From: Marasmius tenuissimus
Taxonomy: Eukaryota; Basidiomycota; Agaricomycetes; Agaricales; Marasmiaceae
Direction: 5' to 3'
Assembly (NCBI GenBank): GCA_029532415.1
Contig: JAQOTA010000069.1
Span: forward strand, 2,232,001-2,296,000
DNA length: 64,000 nt
Shown: piece after piece, positions 10,485 to 23,048 of the stretch
Position numbering within the stretch: the first letter of the stretch is position 1
How the letters are laid out: every line of letters begins with the position of its first letter
The notes under the pieces: generated by a model
Database searches by the model: none
What the model saw: only the letters and a program-made list of their open reading frames with translations
What the model was told of the DNA's origin: nothing
Position numbers and translations under genes: made by a program

Positions 10485-13420
10485 GATCATAGGTTTAAGA
10501 GTGAATTGAGGTCGGTGATTCAGTTATCGACGATTGGCCTCCCAGAGCTGGAGAATTTTATCAGTGCACGTACTGGTGTTCTCAAGATGGAAATTAACCT
10601 ACCACTGGAGAAGGGATGCCAGATGAACAGATGAGCCTCTTCATGAGGTTGTGATGGAGGTCAGGCTATCGGACCCATGTGGCCCAGCTCCTATCACGAC
10701 TGGGAGCACTCTCCCTCCAGCCTCGTGGCAACTAAGTCGGGGCCAAGGACACATACGGACCGAAGACCTGTGACAAGCCCACACCTCGGTCAGTTCAAGG
10801 GAAATTAGATAGATGGAAGGAGGCATCGCGTTGCCAAAATGAATGACTGTGTCTGGCAAATTCTCAGCATTTCGATTTGGCCGGCAAGCGGGAGATGTCG
10901 AGGAAAGATAGTACTATTGGTTTAACGCAAGAAAGAACAGTACATGGTCGTATGCAGTGCACGAGTCAAAATGAAACCGTTAGCGAGCGTGAAAGCTGAA
11001 GACCACGAACCGGAGGAGGCGCTTCTTTCCGAGCCCTTCGTCCGACTTTGATTGAAAAGGCGAATAGCTGCACGGATGGAATAAGTCTTGCAATCAGAGA
11101 CGGACGTATCTGGTTAGAATACCTGAGTCATGGCGCCCACTAGCATGAACGAATGACAGATGAACCATACGAACTCGGAGAGAACAAGACGCAGTGTCGT
11201 GACCCCAGCGCTCTTGTCCGACTGCCAACTGGTCTTCTCAGAAGGTAACCACTCCCTCCAGTTTCACCGTCATGTTCACCGCTCACCACTAAAGCCTGCA
11301 GCTGTATCTTGGAGTTACTGAAAAACAAGAGCAAGCGTCACTTTTTGGAGACAGGAAGACCCTGCTGAAAAAGCCAGCGGCTTGCGTTGAAATCAAATCG
11401 AGAAAAGTGAAAAAAAAGTGACATTCACCTCATTCAATCATAGCGTCATGACATCCGTTTGATTACACCTGATATTAACTCGTCGTGTCCAAAAAGCGAC
11501 AGTGAAGAGTTATAGGCAAGTTCGACACAACGAGTTGAAAGTAGTCATTCGTCAGGGGTGACGAAGACCAGGGGCCTTATGGTAGCATTCAATCATACGT
11601 ACAAACAATGCGACCGGTCTGCCGGATACTATGAGATCAAGGTGAGATCCGTCGCGGACCGCGGACAACCAAATTACGTTCATGCAGTGTCGTGATTCTG
11701 AATTCACCGAATTCGAATCATCATGTCATGTCATGTCAGTCTACCTCGTTCATGAACTTCTATGCTGCCGCCAGTTTCCTCCGAATCTACTAGGCATGAC
11801 TTCGATTTCGGGCAAGACCAAGGCAAGAGCCAACTTCTATAGCTCAAGGGAAATACAACCCGTTCAATTTCAGATTTTGCGTTGTCGCGGCCAGTTCAAA
11901 CAACACCCGGGTGCACGTCGCGCTAGTATCAGGGACGATGAGACTACGATGAGCCATTGATTGAGTTGTCAGACACCATCTTATCATCTATCGCAGATTC
12001 ACACGCAAAAGCAAAGAATCGGCTTGCACGTAGTCGAATGGTTCTGGTAGGGCGACCACGAGTAGTATTGTGTCTTTCTCGTCACTTCCATCTCTCTTTA
12101 ACTCAAACGTAGGTCGCTGATTTTCTCAGCAGGTTCTCTGTATACAGGGTGCCCAGAAGGATCGGGTACCGAACCACTCGAACATACCCCCCATGAGCAT
12201 CATGGTGAGATGAAGTGGTCGCATTCAAAAGGGGCTGAGGTGAGCTTGGTACATCCATATCGTCGAAAATCCGTCGTGACCACTGGCTATGGTATTCTTT
12301 TCTTCTTTTCTAATACAGCGAGGACCGTGATTCATTGAAGCTCACTCCCATTCTTTCGCTTGGAGATAAGGCCGCAAGCTCACAGTGGTTCGTCTGGCAG
12401 TCGATCGAGTGCTTTTTGGGTCTTCGTGTACTCACATACCTACATCAACATAGTAATACTGCCTCGCTCTTCGTAGCATCAGGAAAGTTCAGCTCCCGCT
12501 TCGCAGAGGCTCAGCCTTGATCATACTGAAAGTGGGTAAAACGTAGATTCTGATCATGGTCGATTGGTGAACGCTGTCCCCCCAGATGGATTACGAGGGA
12601 ACTCGGGAAACCAAGAGTTCGATAAGACAGTCCAACTTCAGACTGAGGCTTGAGCTTATCTGGGACTTATAAGGCGTATAGTGTGTCCTGAGGCCTGATG
12701 CATCATTCTATCTATTTGTGTGCCCTATAGTTCGTTCTGAGGCACTAGACGCAGGCTCAACAGGTGGTAGTTAGGTTCAGTATCGGCGTTCCCAAAACAC
12801 AAGCTAATCCAAACTAATCTCCTTGTCTTTCATTTTCATTCCATGTATGTACTCGCTTGTAATCGAGTCATCTATATCTCACGTATCTTCCAGAGCCCTT
12901 GCCCAGCTCGAGATCTGATTCGTCCCCGTCATCTACAGATTAAACTGGCTGATTCCCTGGCTCTCTGCCTCTAGCATCTAATTCCCGTCCCTCAATGCGT
13001 GGCCGATGCATCACCGCTTACTCGTGAGTCGTCCTTAATGTCGTCTCGACTCTTCTGCTGTCGTTCTGTTGTCGTTTAGTCTTCAATCCGAGACTGAAGT
13101 GCCCGGTAGAGAAGGCGGGCATGTTCGTAGTAAAGGATGTCGAGCGAGAGATTGAGAGAGCTGGGATGCATTGATGGATCACAACGACGTTCCAGTTAGT
13201 CAGGGCTAGTCGCCCAAGTCAGACTCCAGGATCGCTTTTTTGTCGGTATAAAGGGCGCAATCAAGGTTGGGGCAGCTTCTGTCAACATATGTCATAATCA
13301 ATTGCATCCAGCAATAATTTGAACAAGTAAACCTTCAATATCTATTTGTGACTTCAAAGAAGGAAAATGCTATATTTGATTGACATTAAAAGTACAGTAT
13401 CTTCTAACAGCGATTACTGT
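10485..13420. other. Gene-poor stretch
   Basis: About 2.9 kb with only short, overlapping, unsupported open frames on both strands. There are no recognisable domains, structural RNA signatures or clear terminal repeats. Confidence 0.45.
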
Positions 13421-16400
13421 TTAGGATGTCCTTCGAGAGGGCTTTGAGAGTTTCGGGAGTTCCCAACGGCCACCTGGCGAGAGTTGACCTCGCGCGACGG
13501 CTGAAAGCTTGCGTAGCCATTCATCATCATAGAAATTGATCGGAAGCTGCCCAACAGCGGTACGCTTACTTTGGGCCGGAAACTTGAGTCTACGCCTGGC
13601 GCGGGGTGGGTTGCCGGGTGGTGCATTTCCATACAGCGATCTCTTCGTTTGCTTGGTAGCGCTGTCGGTACGGATCATGAGGTTCAGGATCCCGCCGCTC
13701 CGCCAGACTCGAGCCTTGATCGTGTACTGTCGTTCCGACACATTGTCACCCTCATCTTCACTTTCGTCACTGCTCATCCCCTGTACACCAAGTCTCTCAA
13801 ACACAGCCATGGCCAAAGCCCAATGTTTCCTTTGGCGGAGATCCGGATGGTGATTGGCGTTCTCCGAGGCTACCTGCACTCGATCATTATATAACTGGAA
13901 TAGCAAAGATTACATCTATGGTAGCTGCGAGCAAGCACGCTGACTCACCTGCTCTTGCCGCGATCGTTTTCTTAAGCGCCTTTGCTCGTCTGAAAACATC
14001 TTTCCGCGACGAGAGTCACATTGGGCCTTAGTCTCTCCTTCCCGCCGAGACGTTCTCTGCCGAAGCGATTTGAGTCTATCTAGTCTTTGCCAGAAATGAT
14101 CCAAGATGTCCTGGCGCTGACCGTCATACTGTGGATATTGCGCAAGGAACGATGCTAGGAAGCATTGGGATAATTTCTCATTGTACGAGCATCGAAGGTC
14201 CTCCCAGCACACGGGGAGGCGATTGACCGGGAGCTGGAAGGAGTTCTGTTCGATGCGACGTTGTGCGGTTTGTGGTGAAGGGAATTCAGAGAAGTCTAGG
14301 TCGACTATATCCTTGTCGTGCCTGATCCCAAGCATCGGGTTCATGTGGTACCGAATGTTGGCCTGAGAGAGGTAGCTATGAGCATCACATATTATCTTGG
14401 AAGGAATAAGTACCACCAAAAACTCGTTCCAAGCATCTCCTCTCCGTATCTTTGGCTTGGGAATAATAAATTGGCCAGCGCGTGTAGCAGTTTTTCGCGT
14501 TCGTGGACGACTCCTATTCTGCTCGATAGTTGAAGTTCTCGCCGCGACTGATTGCTGCTCTAGGATTTCCACTTTCCCTTCCAGTTTGTTCACTGCCTCA
14601 GACACCTTTTTTTGATTTCGGCTTAACTCTGTCAGTTGATCAGAAATACGCTGGAGGATTTGACTTGATTGTTCTCCTGTTTGCTCAGGAACGTCGTAGG
14701 GCTGCGAGGGGCTACGACGAGCTGAAGGGGCCTATTGAGACTGCATTCAACAAAAAGGGCGAGCGGCCGAAACTAATAAGGGACCTACCCTTCTATTATT
14801 GATGGTATTCCTTCTGTCTTCGTCAAACTCTGTATCTGCATCTAGGAAACTATTCAGAGGAAGGGCCATCGTGCCAGAAATGATTTACCTGATCCGGCTC
14901 CCAGGTCATGACCTGCCAGGCTTCGAGCATCAGATTCGTCTTCTTGGGATGTGCCCTACAATGGTGGTTAGAAACTGCATACAATGCGAGATGGGAGAGA
15001 GAGGAGGGGGCACTTCTTCAGTCTCGTCATCGACCTTCATTCCTTCCTCACTATCTTCGGAATTTGATGGCTCTTCGGAGTGGCCAGTAGATTGAGTGGT
15101 AGTACCACGTCGATGTTCTTTGTGCCTTCGTGCACGATCCTACGAGAAGATCAAATGAGTGAGGATTTTATCGGAACAGAAGGGAGCTGATGCAATGACT
15201 TTTGGTGGAGTGTTCTTGCCCAGTCGAAATATTGTCTGGAAAGCGTTGTTAAGACCATACGAGGATACTTTGTACCGAAGGGACTGACGTTCTCAAGTTC
15301 ATCGTCGACTTCCATTGGGTCAAGGTTTATTGCGGAGACACCTGGCAAGTCGACCGCTCGACCTTTCCCCTTGCGACTCGGGCCCAAGACCAGACGTTTC
15401 CGACGGCCGGCCGCGGTCTCGACCCGTCGATCTATAGATATATTCAGTGTGGCCACCTGAAGAGAGGTGTGGTGCTTATGCTTACCTGAGGCTCGAGCCC
15501 TCGAAGGGCCTTCACCAGGACTGAGCAACGCTACGTCCTGCTTTCTCCGTGTAGGCGTATGGTACAGATCAGTCGTGTCAGCATCAGCACCAGTCTCTGC
15601 AGCGGGCGTATGCCCGGCGACCTTCACGTGCAAAGCGCCATTCCCTACGCCAGTGGCCGTTTGGTGTTCAGCAGAGGTTGGGGAATGACTATGACCCTCG
15701 AGATTTTGAGTTCCCGAGTTACAGACATATGATCGCCTGCTGGGGGTGAATGATGTTGGTTGGAGGGGACTCATAGCCTGAGTAAGTTGGCCGTTGTCCA
15801 GAGACTCGTCTTCCCACTCGTCTTCCCCAGTTGAACTGGATGCATCGGAACCTTCTGTGAAGCCATTACGGGAACTAGATACCGGCCTCCGCCATCCAAT
15901 AGCCTCTATCTGAGTCTTCTGCACCGAAAGTTGAGACGGACCAATTGAAAATTGGGATGAATTGACGAAGGCTTGAGTAGAGCCGTGCCCCGCGAATACA
16001 ACTAACGAGCGTTCCTGCGGCAAAGTCCGGGCTTCTGCTTCCTACCAAAACCGTCAATTCCTGTGTATACCTTGGAAGGCATCGGGAGTCATACTGCATG
16101 TTTATACGGTGCCAGTGAGCTGCATGTAGCTATGGTCGATACATCGTTTTGGGGAGGTGGCAAGTGCATCTGTGATCCCTTCGGTACTGACGTGTCCTTG
16201 AGGCGGGGCGAAAGGGTGAGTGATCAAGGCTTCGGGGTCCGTTGAAATGATGAAGTAGCAGTACCTTCTGCTCCATCAGCCACATCGACACATGGCGAGA
16301 ACTGCTAGGTGCCACATCAAGCTCGTGTTCTACACGCAAGACGGAGATTTCGGACTGTAGGTCAGGGTTTTGACTCTGCTGCTGTCCCAGACGCACATGA

Positions 16401-16629
16401 GAGCCGAATAAACGTGGTGACGTTGGTGACCTACCGACTGTTTCTCTTCGTGATGGGAAGAGGCGGTCGTTCCAAGCCAGCTCGCGGTGCGCAGTCGCGG
16501 GAACCTGACTCTCCTCAAATACTCCTTTCTATGTTTGCGCCGTCGGAGCTCATTTAGCACGATTCGACGAACAGAGCTTTGCGTTAGAGGCACTCCTGAC
16601 GCCGAATGTTTGAGGATAAAATCATCGAC
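13421..16629 (-). CDS. Large disordered and coiled-coil protein, about 930 aa
   Basis: Exons 16629-16435, 16381-16265, about 16240-16108, 16041-15178, 15139-15014, 14955-14889, 14835-14789, 14731-13949 and 13894-13421 join in phase. One junction (16264 to about 16240) is unresolved, and the start is probably in a small exon near 16.75-16.84 kb (MPYSSKSRPMRHSV). The first part is basic and helical. The 864-nt exon is low-complexity, rich in Ser, Thr, Pro and acidic patches (STGEDEWEDESLD). Next comes a predicted coiled coil (SSQILQRISDQLTELSRNQK), and the C-terminus carries GMSSDESEDE and LPINFYDDEWL. I believe GMSSDES plus LPINFYD marks a common multicopy Agaricomycete family of unknown function, but that is from memory. 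The 38-nt intron 15140-15177 is short. Confidence 0.6.
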
Positions 16630-16909
16630 CTATAGTATTCGGTCAAAAAAAACCGTAACATGAGGCAGAAGATTATTTGACACGAACCACAGAGTGGATT
16701 TTCGCCGCAAAATGACTGTCACCCTCTTTGATAGAGACTGACCTTGCTAGGAGGGCGGCCTTGCGAGCCAGTCCACGGGGAACATGAGGGACAGAGTGAC
16801 GCATGGGTCGGGATTTCGAACTGTAAGGCATTTGAGCGGGGTGGGGGGTGAAGGGTGATTGGTACCTTTGACAAAATTGTATATATTTATGTCGAGGGCT
16901 CATACGTAC

Positions 16910-18010
16910 TCAACTATGGAAGCTCCGGATCCTGGTTAAAATGATAGGTTGGTTTGATAGGGCAGAGGTCCTGGTCGAATTGCCCGAATAGGCTTGAAGG
17001 GACAAGAATCGATTGGGGTCAATGACTTGTGAGTCAAAGGTACTTGCATGGTCTAAAAGAAGTGCTCGGGCCCGGTGATATCCAGGCGACCGATTCAGCA
17101 CATATCCTGGTTCGACCCTTTCGGCCAGGGGGTCGGTACCTGAAGTTCTTTTTGGATTCTTGTTACATAACGTAGCGCCCCCTCAGATTGATTTCCAGCT
17201 TGACGGTGACATAGATCTACCTAGGAAACAGGATTTTTTCAGCTGAGACTCAGAACGGAGTATCAAATTTTGATGGGGATTTACGATACGCATCTACGAT
17301 TTGAGATACGGAAAAAAACTACCGTGTGAGGAGTATTGTCATACTTACTTGCACTCAGCCTCCAGTTGTATCACAATTCTCGGAGTCGCAGATCAAAATG
17401 GGGAGAGAACGATATGGCCTATTGATGTAGTAGTGTTTCAGGTAACCAAGAAAACTTGAGTGAACGAATCAACGTACCACCGCGGTAGTTTTGAGACAGG
17501 TTTTGGTGAGTTTCTTTTGCAAGCGTCGATTGGCATGGCTAGAAGTGATTTTATTATTCATGGGTATCAACCGCGCTTACGTGCGACGCTCCATAATTTG
17601 TGCCCGCTGCTAATCGTCGCTTTCGTCCTGTCCTCCCTCATACTTCATTCCCGTAATCGCATCGTCCCAGCCTCTCCATCCCTACACCTTAACGACAGAA
17701 AAAACACTGCCCACATGTACTCACCCCGGGCCCTGGTGGCATAACACGCATTTATCGATTGCCCTGACTGCGCTCCGAGGCCCAAGAGAGGCCCAAGAGT
17801 TTGAAGAGAGTTACGATTGTTTATCCCGAAGCGGCCGTATCGTTTGTTGGTACTGGAAATGAGAGATGTAGGATGGGTATTTCAAGAAACGTACCCAGTC
17901 TGTCGAATCGAGAGGTATCAGCTAGGCCCGATCAATGATGCTGCTGAGTAAATAGAATGGTAAAAAATGGTCTACGACGTACTTGGGGTGGTGCGCAAGT
18001 ATCGCGATAT
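16910..18010. other. No supportable gene
   Basis: Short unsupported open frames only. I see no recognisable coding or RNA feature before the inverted repeat arm that begins at 18011. Confidence 0.4.
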
Positions 18011-18127
18011 TGGACGCCAGGCCCACCCAAACTGTTTCCTTTTTCGGATGACAGTTCAGAAGCTGTCATTCGGATTCCGGCGGCGGGCCATTCCCTTTTA
18101 TGGGGACGGGACTTGTGATTTCTTCTG
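18011..18127 (+). repeat. Inverted duplicate of the neighbouring gene's exon, left arm
   Basis: This 117-bp segment is the near-identical reverse complement of 18586-18702, with about three differences, including TTCAGAAG/CTCAGAAG and one near TTGTGATT. Both start TGGACGCCAGGCCCACCC. Outward of that both arms also carry CGCAAG, but the left has ten extra bases between. No target duplication was found, so this looks like a local inverted duplication of an exon piece rather than an inserted element. Confidence 0.8.
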
Positions 18128-18375
18128 GCTCGGTAGTAGTCGCTGAGATTCTATTTTTTCTACTCTATTTGTTCGACATTATATGTACACCTGTGTGTTC
18201 TGAGAATTCTATCAATGTATCGAACGGGAGTCCTTCCGTTTCTGCTTTTTCTCCGGTGAAGGCGCTAAAAGGGGTAGGCCTGATTTTGGATCATAGGGAC
18301 GCTTTATGCTCGTCTTAGGCTCGAGGACATGGGCTGGACCAATCGGGGTGGAGAACAGGTGGTGGGTTAGTACAC

Positions 18376-19429
18376 CTAACTACCTGCCTGCCTACTCTCA
18401 GTAGGTAGATCGACCTGCCTACCTAGGTCTTGCCCCCGGTGTTGCCAGACTGCTTCGTTGCACTCTGTGCAACACTCGGTTATATTCGAGAACTCCGGGG
18501 CGATTTGAGATGACGGAATATACGGTTGCTGATTTCGGGGCTTCCAATCCAACTGGGACATTGGAATGTGAGATCTCTGTACGAGCAGAAGAAATCCTAA
18601 GTCCCGTCCCCATAAAAGGGAATGGCCCGCCGCCGGAATCCGAATGACAGCTTCTGAGCTGTCATCCGAAAAAGGAAACAGTTTGGGTGGGCCTGGCGTC
18701 CACTTGCGGATGCTTTGATGCTCATTGTGAGATCGCATTAACTCATGCTGTGTCATTAGTCCAGTCTGATACGGTGAACACGGATATGGCAGGCCGACAT
18801 TGCTCTGGTTCTTTCGCATGTACTTATTCGCCCTTAGACCCAAAGATGGTCTCCAACACGTTCGTTTATGAGCGGGTGTCTCGATTCGGAGGCAGAGGAC
18901 AAGAAAACGGGTGATCATTAGTTCGAGGTGATCCCACAGATATTTGCTGTGGTCATGTATCCACGGTAGGTAGTGCTGCAGTTCTCTAGCGGATGAAAAC
19001 ATTCCGGAACCGGAATTCGTGGACCATGCCGTGTAATAGATTTTCTTTTCCTTTCCAGAATTTTGGACAAAAAGAAGTGATATGTTAAGTAGAACTTTCC
19101 CGCGAGACACGTCGTCCAATGCGCCAGATATTTCTGAGATAGTGACATTGTAGACCGTTTGGGACACTTGAACGACAGAATCATCGATGGCAGTATTATC
19201 ATCACTACTAGGAGGTAAGTCCTGACTGACATTCAAATCTTCAAGTTCTACCGATATTCGAGGGCCGAGGTAGTGTTGAGACAATGAATCATTGGCTTGC
19301 AGAAAGCATACCGTAGCCAGCTCTCGTTGACGGAGGCATACAAAAAGGGATGTTCTGTCAACTAAACCTCGACTAACTTTTGCTACTCGTCCTCACTCAC
19401 TTCGATTTCAAAGATCTCTCTAAAGCCAT
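18376..19429 (-). CDS. Unrecognised protein, about 335 aa
   Basis: Exon 1 (19429-19401, MALERSLKS) is joined through a 46-nt intron (GTGAGT donor, GACAG acceptor) to a long exon from 19354 to the stop at 18376. The N-terminal half is acidic and Ser/Asp-rich (DLPPSSDDNTAIDDSVVQVS) and leads into a strand-rich segment (QTVYNVTISEISGALDD, then KIYYTAWSTNSGSG) that looks folded. A tail follows that may contain unrecognised introns. No family was recognised. Part of the tail is duplicated in inverted orientation downstream. The start codon is 210 bp from that of the divergent F-box gene. Confidence 0.45.
18586..18702 (-). repeat. Inverted duplicate, right arm inside a gene
   Basis: This is the right arm of the pair with 18011-18127. 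It lies inside the open frame of the minus-strand gene and encodes the stretch containing LFPFSDDSSEAVIRIPAAG. The spacer between the arms is 458 bp. A transcript reading through both arms would fold into a 117-bp stem. Confidence 0.8.
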
Positions 19430-19639
19430 GAAACCACGGGTGTTGGCCGACGTTCGACCTCACGATTCACATTCTCATGGTCAGTGCTGTACGTACTTTC
19501 ACTGTTAACCCAACCGATTTGCTGACATTGACATTTGTTCGAACTTGTATACTATACAGGTCCGAGGCAATCTTTGTTCGTCTCGGCCCAATCTCGAGTT
19601 CCATGGGTCCATACTGACCCTTGTTATCGATACAAAGGA

Positions 19640-21148
19640 ATGTTGAGCTCACCCGTCACTCGGCTACCCCCAGAGTTGCTTGGGCACATATTCCTACTCT
19701 ACGTGGAAGCCCTCCTTGACAAACACACGCTATGCGCACCACGCAGCATAACGCTCATAGTGATGGTCTGTCGGCTGTGGAAAACTGTAGCCTACAGCAC
19801 TCCCGCCATCTGGTCAACTCCGGATTTTACGTTTCCTCGGCTTGCGAGGAACATGTTGCTACGGTCGAAAGCAACACCCCTGAACATCCTCTGGAAACCG
19901 ACGTGTAGATACTACGTTGACCCTCTCGACCAGGATAGAATTTTCATAGAAGCAGCACGACAAACCTCACGAATTGCCAGTCTGGATCTTCTTTCGGGTT
20001 CCGTCGGCGTGGCCACCCTCTTTCGTAACGCGTGGTCAAAGATGACCGAGCCTGCCCCTCTGCTCCATACCATACGAATCTATTGTCTTTCCGGCCTCAA
20101 GGGCAACCAATCAATATCCCTTCCAGATTCCTTCCTCGCGGGCAAAGCGCCGCGTCTAACCAAGTTGGTTCTCACTGGCTGTTCAATCAGTTGGCGGTCT
20201 GCGTTGTTGGATAATCTCACCTACCTTACCATGAGGTATCCACCGGAGTCATTGAAACCTACGGTTCAAACGGTTTTTCACGCTCTCCAGCGCCTATCGT
20301 CGCTCGTTCATCTGGAATTGCGACATTGCATTTCACCGACGTCACTCCCCTCCCTTCCTTCCGATAAAAGTCCCAGTTTCCCATGCCTTCGGCAGATGAC
20401 CCTCTCGGTCGAGAGTGAGGCCTGCCTCGCCTTGCTCGAGCGTATAGCATTTCCTGATACCACGGCTCTACATTTGATTTGCTACGATGTCCCGCGATCT
20501 TTCCCGGTGGAACAAGTCTTTGTACACATTTCGCATCTTTTGGCCCCTCCTGTCACAGATCCCAATCATCCCAGGGTGATCCGTGGTCTTGCCTTGGCGG
20601 AGGAGCTGAGTCTAAGTCTTATAGCTCGGAATCACGACAACTGTGAGTTATGGTCTGACGTATCGGACGAATATGGATCAGTTGCGGTATCCGCCATCCC
20701 GCATCTGCGACTCGATGTTCGAACGCGGCAGCCAGAGAGGGCAGCCACTATCCACGCGCTTTTGAGCCTCATCCCCCTCATCCACCTCGAAAGTCTCCGA
20801 GTAGGCTTTGCCTCCCCTTTTCCTCTGCCTTCGATGGTCTACCTGCTTGAAAAGTCCAAGCAATTGAAGTCATTGTTCTTGCAGGACAATGTTTCCCCGA
20901 GTTCCCTCGACCTCCTGTCCCGCGGATGCCTGTTTCCGACCTTGCGAAAACTGACCATGGTCGGCGTCGATTTTCGGCCTGAAACCGCAGAATCTCCTTT
21001 GTTGGAGTCCTTGCTGGATAGCTTGGATTCTTATCGGGCGGAACACGGTCGCCCCTTCGAAGAGCTTGTGTTGAATGAATGTGTCGGTATCTATACCAGA
21101 GATTTGCAGCGGGTGCAGTCCCGAGTGAGATCAGTGGGCTTGATTTAG
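19640..21148 (+). CDS. F-box protein, about 502 aa, intronless
   Basis: A single open frame runs from the ATG at 19640 (context AAAGGAATG). The N-terminal RLPPELLGHIFLLYVEA is a typical fungal F-box-like motif, followed by VCRLWKTVAYSTPAIWS, the usual second half (W and P conserved). The remainder, about 430 residues, is Leu-rich with recurrent L-x-x-L strand/helix units (LTKLVLTGCSISW, LVHLELRHCIS, LRKLTMVGVDF), as in the LRR-like C-terminal part of Agaricomycete F-box proteins. By family knowledge, F-box proteins recruit substrates to SCF ubiquitin ligases; the substrate is unknown. Upstream in-frame codons lack an ATG, so residue 1 is placed here, though a small upstream exon is possible. 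Confidence 0.85.
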   Translation: MLSSPVTRLPPELLGHIFLLYVEALLDKHTLCAPRSITLIVMVCRLWKTVAYSTPAIWSTPDFTFPRLARNMLLRSKATPLNILWKPTCRYYVDPLDQDRIFIEAARQTSRIASLDLLSGSVGVATLFRNAWSKMTEPAPLLHTIRIYCLSGLKGNQSISLPDSFLAGKAPRLTKLVLTGCSISWRSALLDNLTYLTMRYPPESLKPTVQTVFHALQRLSSLVHLELRHCISPTSLPSLPSDKSPSFPCLRQMTLSVESEACLALLERIAFPDTTALHLICYDVPRSFPVEQVFVHISHLLAPPVTDPNHPRVIRGLALAEELSLSLIARNHDNCELWSDVSDEYGSVAVSAIPHLRLDVRTRQPERAATIHALLSLIPLIHLESLRVGFASPFPLPSMVYLLEKSKQLKSLFLQDNVSPSSLDLLSRGCLFPTLRKLTMVGVDFRPETAESPLLESLLDSLDSYRAEHGRPFEELVLNECVGIYTRDLQRVQSRVRSVGLI

Positions 21149-23048
21149 GGAAAAGTAAAAGTTCAGTCGTGTAACTAAATCATAATGACCATGAACACGA
21201 GCAACGCAGATCTGCCAATGGTGGTGTCAGACTGGGGATGGACCGAGCTTAGCTAGTGATAAGTAGATGCAAATCAGAGGTAAGCTTGTGTAAGTCGCAA
21301 GTTTGCTAAGGGGGGCGCACTACGTCGATGATGGACGTTCACCCCCAGTGAAACTTATAGGCGATGAGACTCGTCGGGCCTACCGAATTTCGACGAAACG
21401 AGACGAGACTGGCCGTCAGAGAATGAGCAGGGACGAAAAGGTGTAGTCGACCGACGCAATAAAATTTTTGAAGCTGAAAACGAAAATACAAGGTGAGATC
21501 TTTGACAATCAATCGCGATTTTTCCAAGAAATCGCAAAGTAACTGATGTCATCAACTGTCACGTCCGCAATGTCAACAAGTTTCGCTCAGCCTGAGCTTG
21601 TCTTCTCTCCATCATGTCAGCGAGCGAGCGACTAAATATTTCTAACGACTCTCCTCCTCTCTCTCCTCTATCAACGATTGAATGACCTTCATCCAGTTTC
21701 CATGCATCTCACAGAATCATTCCACCTCTTTCCGACTTGTGTTCGGTTAAGGCACGACTGGTTTGTCTCACTCCGTCCATACTTGACATTTCTATCAAGA
21801 AATCGATTCATATCGTCTTTTGAAGCTGTCGTGCGGTTGAAGCAATAGCTTGCTACAGATGGAGGAATAGAGATAGGACATGGCAAAAAGGCAGGAAAGG
21901 GGCGGGCTGTCGTGGTCACCGACGGCGCAGGTACGTGACAAACGGAAATTATCATAACAATATCACTACCCACGCTTACTGGTTCTCAGAACACACAAGA
22001 ACGCAAAATTTGTCCCTCCTTTGTCCGATAGTCCTCAAAGTCAAAGTCTAATCCCCCCTATCTCATCCTATCCCAGAAACATGAACATGATACCCGAGAG
22101 CTGGAAAAGATCCATATTCCAAGAACGACCAGCACAAGCCGATCTGTGCTCTGCGAGCGTGAAATCTTCAGCTCCAGGAGCCACCGTCAATTCATCTGCA
22201 TTACCTTCGGCGTGAAGCCTCAGGTTACAGGCCGGGTGTACTATCGAGGTTGGTCCGACTTCGCCGTCATCTCATGCCCACCCACTCATGATTGCTACGA
22301 CAGCGATTGACGGCACCAAGCCAAACGAGGTGAGTAGGACCAATTTCCACAACGACACTAAACTGACTTCCACTGTTGATGTATCGATGATCTCGAGCGT
22401 ACAGATTCCCTTCTCTCCCATTCGTGTTTGCGCTGCAACCTGATTTACACGCGTGCGTTGCCGGGATCGGAATTGGAATAGGCGTGAGCCCTCTGCCCAG
22501 GTATTTGGTTGTTGTTGTCTTCGTATCCGTTCCAGTTACTTAGGCCCTAGCCTTTGAAATTCGAACACACATGGAGACCTGAAGGGAGTAGGTGAGTGTC
22601 GTCCAACCTCGTCTATGCCCGGCGCCAGAGCTCACTGGGGGTTCACCGATTACTTCGAGCGGTGTCCGATCGAGAGTCTAAGTTTAAGGCAGGTTCAAGC
22701 TTCAAGGTACGAGCCACGTGTTCAAACTTTCAAGACCCGGTGTTCAAGACATTTCCACTAGATTACCGCTACCACCTTCCTCTGGAGGACGATATCATTC
22801 TCTCCAATCCTAGACAACCTTTTCAATTGGACGGTTTCACGGTTCAGCGAGAATGAGCTGACCTATTTACATTAGTCGAGTGCTACACTCGATAGAAAGA
22901 AGAATTCACCCAATATTTTCATTACTGGGCATAATTAGACTTTTCGATCATGCTGGCGGCGTAACTAATCCTAAAGAGAGCCCGATCATGACAGGCAAGA
23001 ACGGTAACTTTATGAAAGAACAGTCGCATTCAAGGTGAACATTATGCT
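21149..23048. other. No supportable gene
   Basis: About 1.9 kb between the F-box gene and the hAT transposase gene. Short frames exist on both strands without recognisable content. Part of this may be the 3' flank of the hAT element, but no terminal repeat was identified. Confidence 0.4.

Noticed and set aside
18011..18702. Transposon with 117-bp terminal repeats
   Set aside because: No target duplication flanks it and one arm lies within a coding frame, so a local inverted duplication fits better.
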